Origin: Arcuatula senhousia
Taxonomy: Eukaryota > Mollusca > Bivalvia > Mytilida > Mytilidae
NCBI GenBank assembly: GCA_963971305.1
Contig: OZ020307.1
Location: 199,501-263,500, forward strand
DNA: 64,000 nucleotides
Reading direction: 5' to 3'
In this document: positions 60,990-64,000 of the stretch, in pieces
How positions within the stretch are numbered: the first letter of the stretch is position 1
Layout: each line of letters begins with the position of its first letter
Position numbers and translations under genes: made by a program
The notes under the pieces: model-generated
Databases searched by the model: none
What the model was told of the DNA's origin: nothing
The model's input: the letters and a program-made list of their open reading frames with translations, nothing else

Positions 60990-62132
60990 TTAATATATCA
61001 TTTAAATTTTCATTTTCAATTGAATGGACAATCTATTGATTGTACCAACAGTTACAAATATCTGGGTATAACATTTACACCAAGTGGTAAATTTTCTCAG
61101 TGTAAAGAAGATTATACAAAAAATCTATCAAAGCTTCTTTTAAATTGCAACAGTGCATGTCATCTTCTAATCCCAGTGTACAAACACTACTTCACTTATA
61201 TGACCATACTATTAAACCCATCTTAACATATGGTTGTGAAATATGGGGTATGTTTTCAACAACCTCTTCAGCTAGTAAAAATGATGGACAATATTTATTT
61301 GAGAAAATATTTGAAAAAGATGTATCTGAAAAATCACATTTAAAATTTATGAAATATATATTAGGTGTTAATAAACGCTCTACCAATTTTGCAGTTATGT
61401 CTGAACTTGGAAGATATCCTATGTATTTTTCCATTATATTGTCAATGTTAAAGTATTGTCATAGATTAGAGCATATGGAAGATGGGCTACTATTTAATGC
61501 ATTTGTTTGTAGTAAAAATCTCTGTCAAAATAACACAGCCACATGGTATTCTAGTATAGATTATATTATGAAAAAACTTAATATATGTTATAACCAAATG
61601 AAAAAACTAAGCGTTAATCAATTTATTAAACAAGTGAAAGATAAGCTACTGAATAGTTTTCAAAAATTTTGGAAAGATTATAGAAATACGATTGCAAACT
61701 CTGAGCAAGGGAAACTTTATACATATTTTTTAATTTAAAACTACATTTGGATTTGAAAAATACTTAAATTTAAAAGATTTTAGATTTCGACAAGCTTTAT
61801 GCAAGATCAGAATAAGTGCACATCCCTTAAGGATAGAGACAGATAGATATTCAAAAAATTATATTGAAAGATCATTAAGAAAATGTCAATATTGTACTAT
61901 GAATAAAACAGAGGACGAATTACATTTTATTATTGAATGTCCATTATATGCTGAATTTAGAGATATTTTTTCAAATAAGATTTTACATTATTGCAAAAAC
62001 TATAATAATTTACAAAACAGTTTAAAATTTAATTGGATTTTTATACAAGAAGATTTAGATTTGCTCAGAGAGTTTGGAAATTATGTATATCAAAGTCTTC
62101 AATTAAGAAGAACATCAAATGTTGTAGCATAA
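60990..62132 (+). pseudogene. LINE (non-LTR retrotransposon) reverse transcriptase C-terminal part, frameshifted
   Basis: Three frames in succession carry the C-terminal part of a LINE polymerase. Frame 1 (from 61020) has SYKYLGITFTPSGKF, the strand after the catalytic core. Frame 2 (61145-61738) has LYDHTIKPILTYGCEIWG and FMKYILGVNKRS. Frame 3 (~61739-62132) has FRQALCKIRISAHPLRIET and a C-x2-C...H-x4-C zinc knuckle (RKCQYC ... HFIIECPLY). Frameshifts lie near 61190 and 61738. The catalytic FADD region and the endonuclease are absent, as expected from 5' truncation at insertion. It resembles jockey/CR1-like elements common in molluscs. It is inactive. Confidence 0.85.
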
Positions 62133-62379
62133 CTTTAGATTTATTTGTTCAATAATATTCTCATAATAAATAAATGCATATTTCATACATGTAACTGTAT
62201 CATATTATGTACTACTTGGCTCTGCCCCTGTAAAATGATTAAGTTGTTGTTATTAATCAATCTGTTATAATTTTATTTATTGTCACAAATTGTCATAATC
62301 ACTCATATGTAATTGTATGCTCTATTATAGGGCCCTTAATTGGAATAAAGCTATTTCTATTTCTATTTCTATTTCTATT
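62133..62379 (+). mobile_element. 3' untranslated region and (TTTCTA)n tail of the LINE
   Basis: After the stop there is ~200 bp of AT-rich sequence ending GGAATAAAG, then about five CTATTT repeats (62351-62379). Simple-repeat tails in place of poly-A mark the 3' ends of many LINE families and help to define the insertion end. Confidence 0.75.
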
Positions 62380-62508
62380 CCCTTGTCACTTATGTAAAGC
62401 TTTTTCTCATATGTTAAGTAATGACGGCTCTGTAACTTTTGGCAATTGAGGGTAGGAGCCAGCGATCATTCAAATGGATATTTACCTTTGCAAAAACGAT
62501 TTTGCTAG

Positions 62509-63083
62509 GGTCAAAACAACATCATTCACTTTTGTATCACCAGTGTGTTGAAAAAAACTAGCAAAGATAAGATAAAAATGACTTTTCGCAAAGGTAAGAG
62601 TTTGAGGAAACATCTTGTCTCCAGTTCATTTGACAAATCCAAGAGACGTCCTCGCTCTGACTTTTCGGGCACCAGGGGTTGTGGTCGATCCATCTGTGTC
62701 ACATGTCCTTTTACCTGGGAGACTGAAGAGATAGTTGGCCCCTCCAACACCTTCAAGTTGAAGGACGGTTATACCTGCATCTCCGAAAATGTTATTTACG
62801 CCATCCGCTGTGCTAAGTGCCTTAAAATTTACGTAGGAGAAACCTATCGTAGACTGGGTGACAGATTTGCTGAACACAGGAGAAGTGTTCGCAAATGCGA
62901 CGATTGCCCAGTCGGCCAGCACTTTTCATTGCCAAATCATAGCGTCCAGGATATGCAGATGACCGTTCTCCTTGAAACATGCACCGGCGAAAAAAAAGAC
63001 AGTTTCTTGAGCAAAGAATAATCAACTTTTTAGGCACTTTTCAACCCTTTGGTATGAATGTAAAAAGACAGACCTTTTCTTAA
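62509..63083 (+). pseudogene. Penelope-like retroelement fragment with GIY-YIG endonuclease
   Basis: An open frame from 62509 (first ATG 62578) to the stop at 63021 covers the C-terminal part of a Penelope-like polyprotein. There is a linker with FRKGKSLRKHLV, a cysteine cluster (GCGRSICVTC), then the GIY-YIG nuclease: VIYAIRCAKC, IYVGET and RLGDRFAEHRRS with the conserved arginine and EHR. The reading frame breaks in an A8 run at 62990-62997; the next frame continues with RIINFLGTFQPFGMN to a stop at 63081. The break may be real or a homopolymer error. The reverse transcriptase is absent, so the fragment is 5'-truncated. Confidence 0.85.
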
Positions 63084-63201
63084 TATTTATAAATTAGTCA
63101 TCAAGTTCAGGATTAAAATACCACGTGATGTTCTTCGAGTCAATTTTATGTCATTCTGTCATCGTCAGTCGATGTGTGAACATCTTTTTACTTTTTAGCC
63201 C

Positions 63202-63226
63202 CTGAAGAAGGACTTTATGTCCGAAA
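63202..63226 (+). ncRNA. Hammerhead-ribozyme-like core behind the Penelope-like frame
   Basis: CTGAAGA (63202-63208) is followed by a 4 bp stem (GGAC 63210-63213 with GTCC 63219-63222) and GAAA (63223-63226). This is the invariant core order CUGANGA, stem II, GAAA of hammerhead ribozymes, and such ribozymes are known in the terminal repeats of Penelope-like elements. Stem III and the cleavage site are not clear: the bases after GAAA are ATTTGATGTTTTC, and stem I is only partly paired (ACTTTTTAG upstream with CTCAAAAGT downstream). The motif may be decayed or fortuitous. Confidence 0.4.
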
Positions 63227-63304
63227 ATTTGATGTTTTCTCCAACTCAAAAGTGTTGGTGCCGGAGTTGGCTTACCTCAGGGAATTTAAACTCCACCAGC
63301 AGAG

Positions 63305-63405
63305 TCTAGTTCCTCCGATTTACATCCGGATTTTCCTCTGATGAATTTGTCGTCTCAGCATTCGGCTGTGATTGGGATCAATTGGTAGTCGTGTTAAAAC
63401 AAAGC
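63305..63405. repeat. Inverted partner of 60805-60905
   Basis: It follows the Penelope-like frame by ~220 bp and contains TAGTTCCTCC and CATTCGGCTGTGATTGGG. It may be part of the element's terminal repeat, since Penelope-like elements often carry rearranged or inverted terminal repeats. Confidence 0.6.
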
Positions 63406-63455
63406 ACTCAAACGTTAAAAATGTTTTAAGAGTTAATGAACACTCTAGTCCCCAT

Positions 63456-64000
63456 CTCTTTGGCACAGAAAATTATTCAATGTATTTAAAATCATATTTT
63501 GAATAAATATTATATAATATTTTGGGTTAACATAAATGTATTGCACCCAAATGGTAAGAATTCCAAAACCCGTTCGATAAAATGAACTTGTCCAGCATTT
63601 ACTAGTTTCGTCTTCAGTGTGTATTAATTGTGTATCCTAGAATAAACAAATGAGATAAGAGCAATACTTAAAAGTAGAGTGCATGATCAATCAAGTTTCA
63701 AATATCATTAAAAAGTTCGTTTTGTAAATTGCAAAGGTTTTAATAAAACTCGTGTGTGTCATTTAGAAATAAAGATATATAAAAACAATGCATTGAATTC
63801 TGATATATTTGAAAAGTAATATAGAAAATAAGGAATAAGGCAGATTACTCCGTCTTGACTGACAAAAAAAAAAGCAAAACTCATGATTATATAAGGCAGC
63901 TAACGCTTGTCTAAAAAATGCGTTTAATCAACTTTGCAAAATCGAGATTGAATCATGCAAGTGGAATTGAAGCGTTCATTTTGCAGAAATAAAAACATTA
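63456..64000. repeat. Right copy of the ~5.01 kb tandem duplication (cut by window end)
   Basis: It matches 58442-59000 from TCTTTGGCACAGAAAA to the last base. It keeps the acceptor and first ~60 codons of the minus-strand frame seen in the left copy, but the frame beyond the breakpoint ends quickly. Confidence 0.92.

Noticed and set aside
61192..61434. Minus-strand 80-codon frame over the LINE fragment
   Set aside because: It is a shadow of the plus-strand polymerase frame, which has clear family motifs.
62626..62922. Minus-strand 98-codon frame over the Penelope-like fragment
   Set aside because: It is a shadow of the GIY-YIG frame.
63341..63380. Second hammerhead motif at CTCTGATGAATTTG
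   Set aside because: CTGATGA is present, but no stem II followed by GAAA is found within reach.

Overview
The window is a eukaryotic subtelomere, almost entirely repeats. TTAGGG-type repeats, GIY-YIG Penelope-like and LINE fragments, and dispersed repeats of a kind familiar from bivalve genomes (a GTGAGTGAGT-ended element with TTTTACGCCCGTGCAACGC) point to a mollusc, most likely a bivalve. That assignment is an inference. Every long telomeric tract reads CCCTAA on the + strand, which fits a chromosome end to the left and the chromosome interior to the right. No complete, recognisable protein gene is present. The many 60-150 codon open frames in the first 46 kb are by-products of repeats.

Layout. 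(1) 1-29.7 kb: arrays of a ~1.12 kb satellite containing telomere-like TTAGGG and TTAAGG blocks. The arrays switch orientation: + (1-4147), - (4148-11924), then a 784 bp transposon, a partial unit, a (CCCTAA)n tract and a reversed 359 bp piece of the same transposon. The whole series then repeats with a ~14.4 kb period: + (13528-17434), - (17435-26330), transposon, partial unit, (CCCTAA)n. A third - array (27711-29735) follows. (2) 29.7-35.1 kb: three copies of a ~1.5-1.8 kb unit made of a degenerate GGGTTATGGGTCAT minisatellite plus AT-rich spacers, each bounded by CCCTAA tracts. (3) 35.1-46.4 kb and 54.8-56.0 kb: four copies of a 3.0-3.9 kb repeat family that shares modules with the 1.12 kb satellite. 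(4) 46371-54804: an 8.4 kb CACTA-like DNA transposon inserted in the fourth copy, with ~560 bp terminal inverted repeats, a TAT target duplication and no transposase gene. (5) 56.0-64.0 kb: transitional DNA with possible minus-strand exons, an inverted-repeat block holding a possible small secreted cysteine-rich peptide gene (with an in-frame stop), a broken LINE 3' end, a 5'-truncated Penelope-like element with a GIY-YIG endonuclease and a hammerhead-like core, and the start of a ~5.0 kb tandem duplication.

The parts behave as a nested repeat system rather than a gene system: telomere hexamers lie inside 1.12 kb units, some units alternate as dimers, dimers lie in inverted arrays, and inverted arrays lie in a 14.4 kb macro-repeat. 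The most noteworthy signals are this architecture, telomere tracts that repeatedly begin at the same satellite site, palindrome/TATA and NRF-1-like motifs next to telomeric repeats, a hairpin kept by a paired substitution between repeat families, and the intact-looking ends of the CACTA-like element. All identity statements are visual; no alignment was run.
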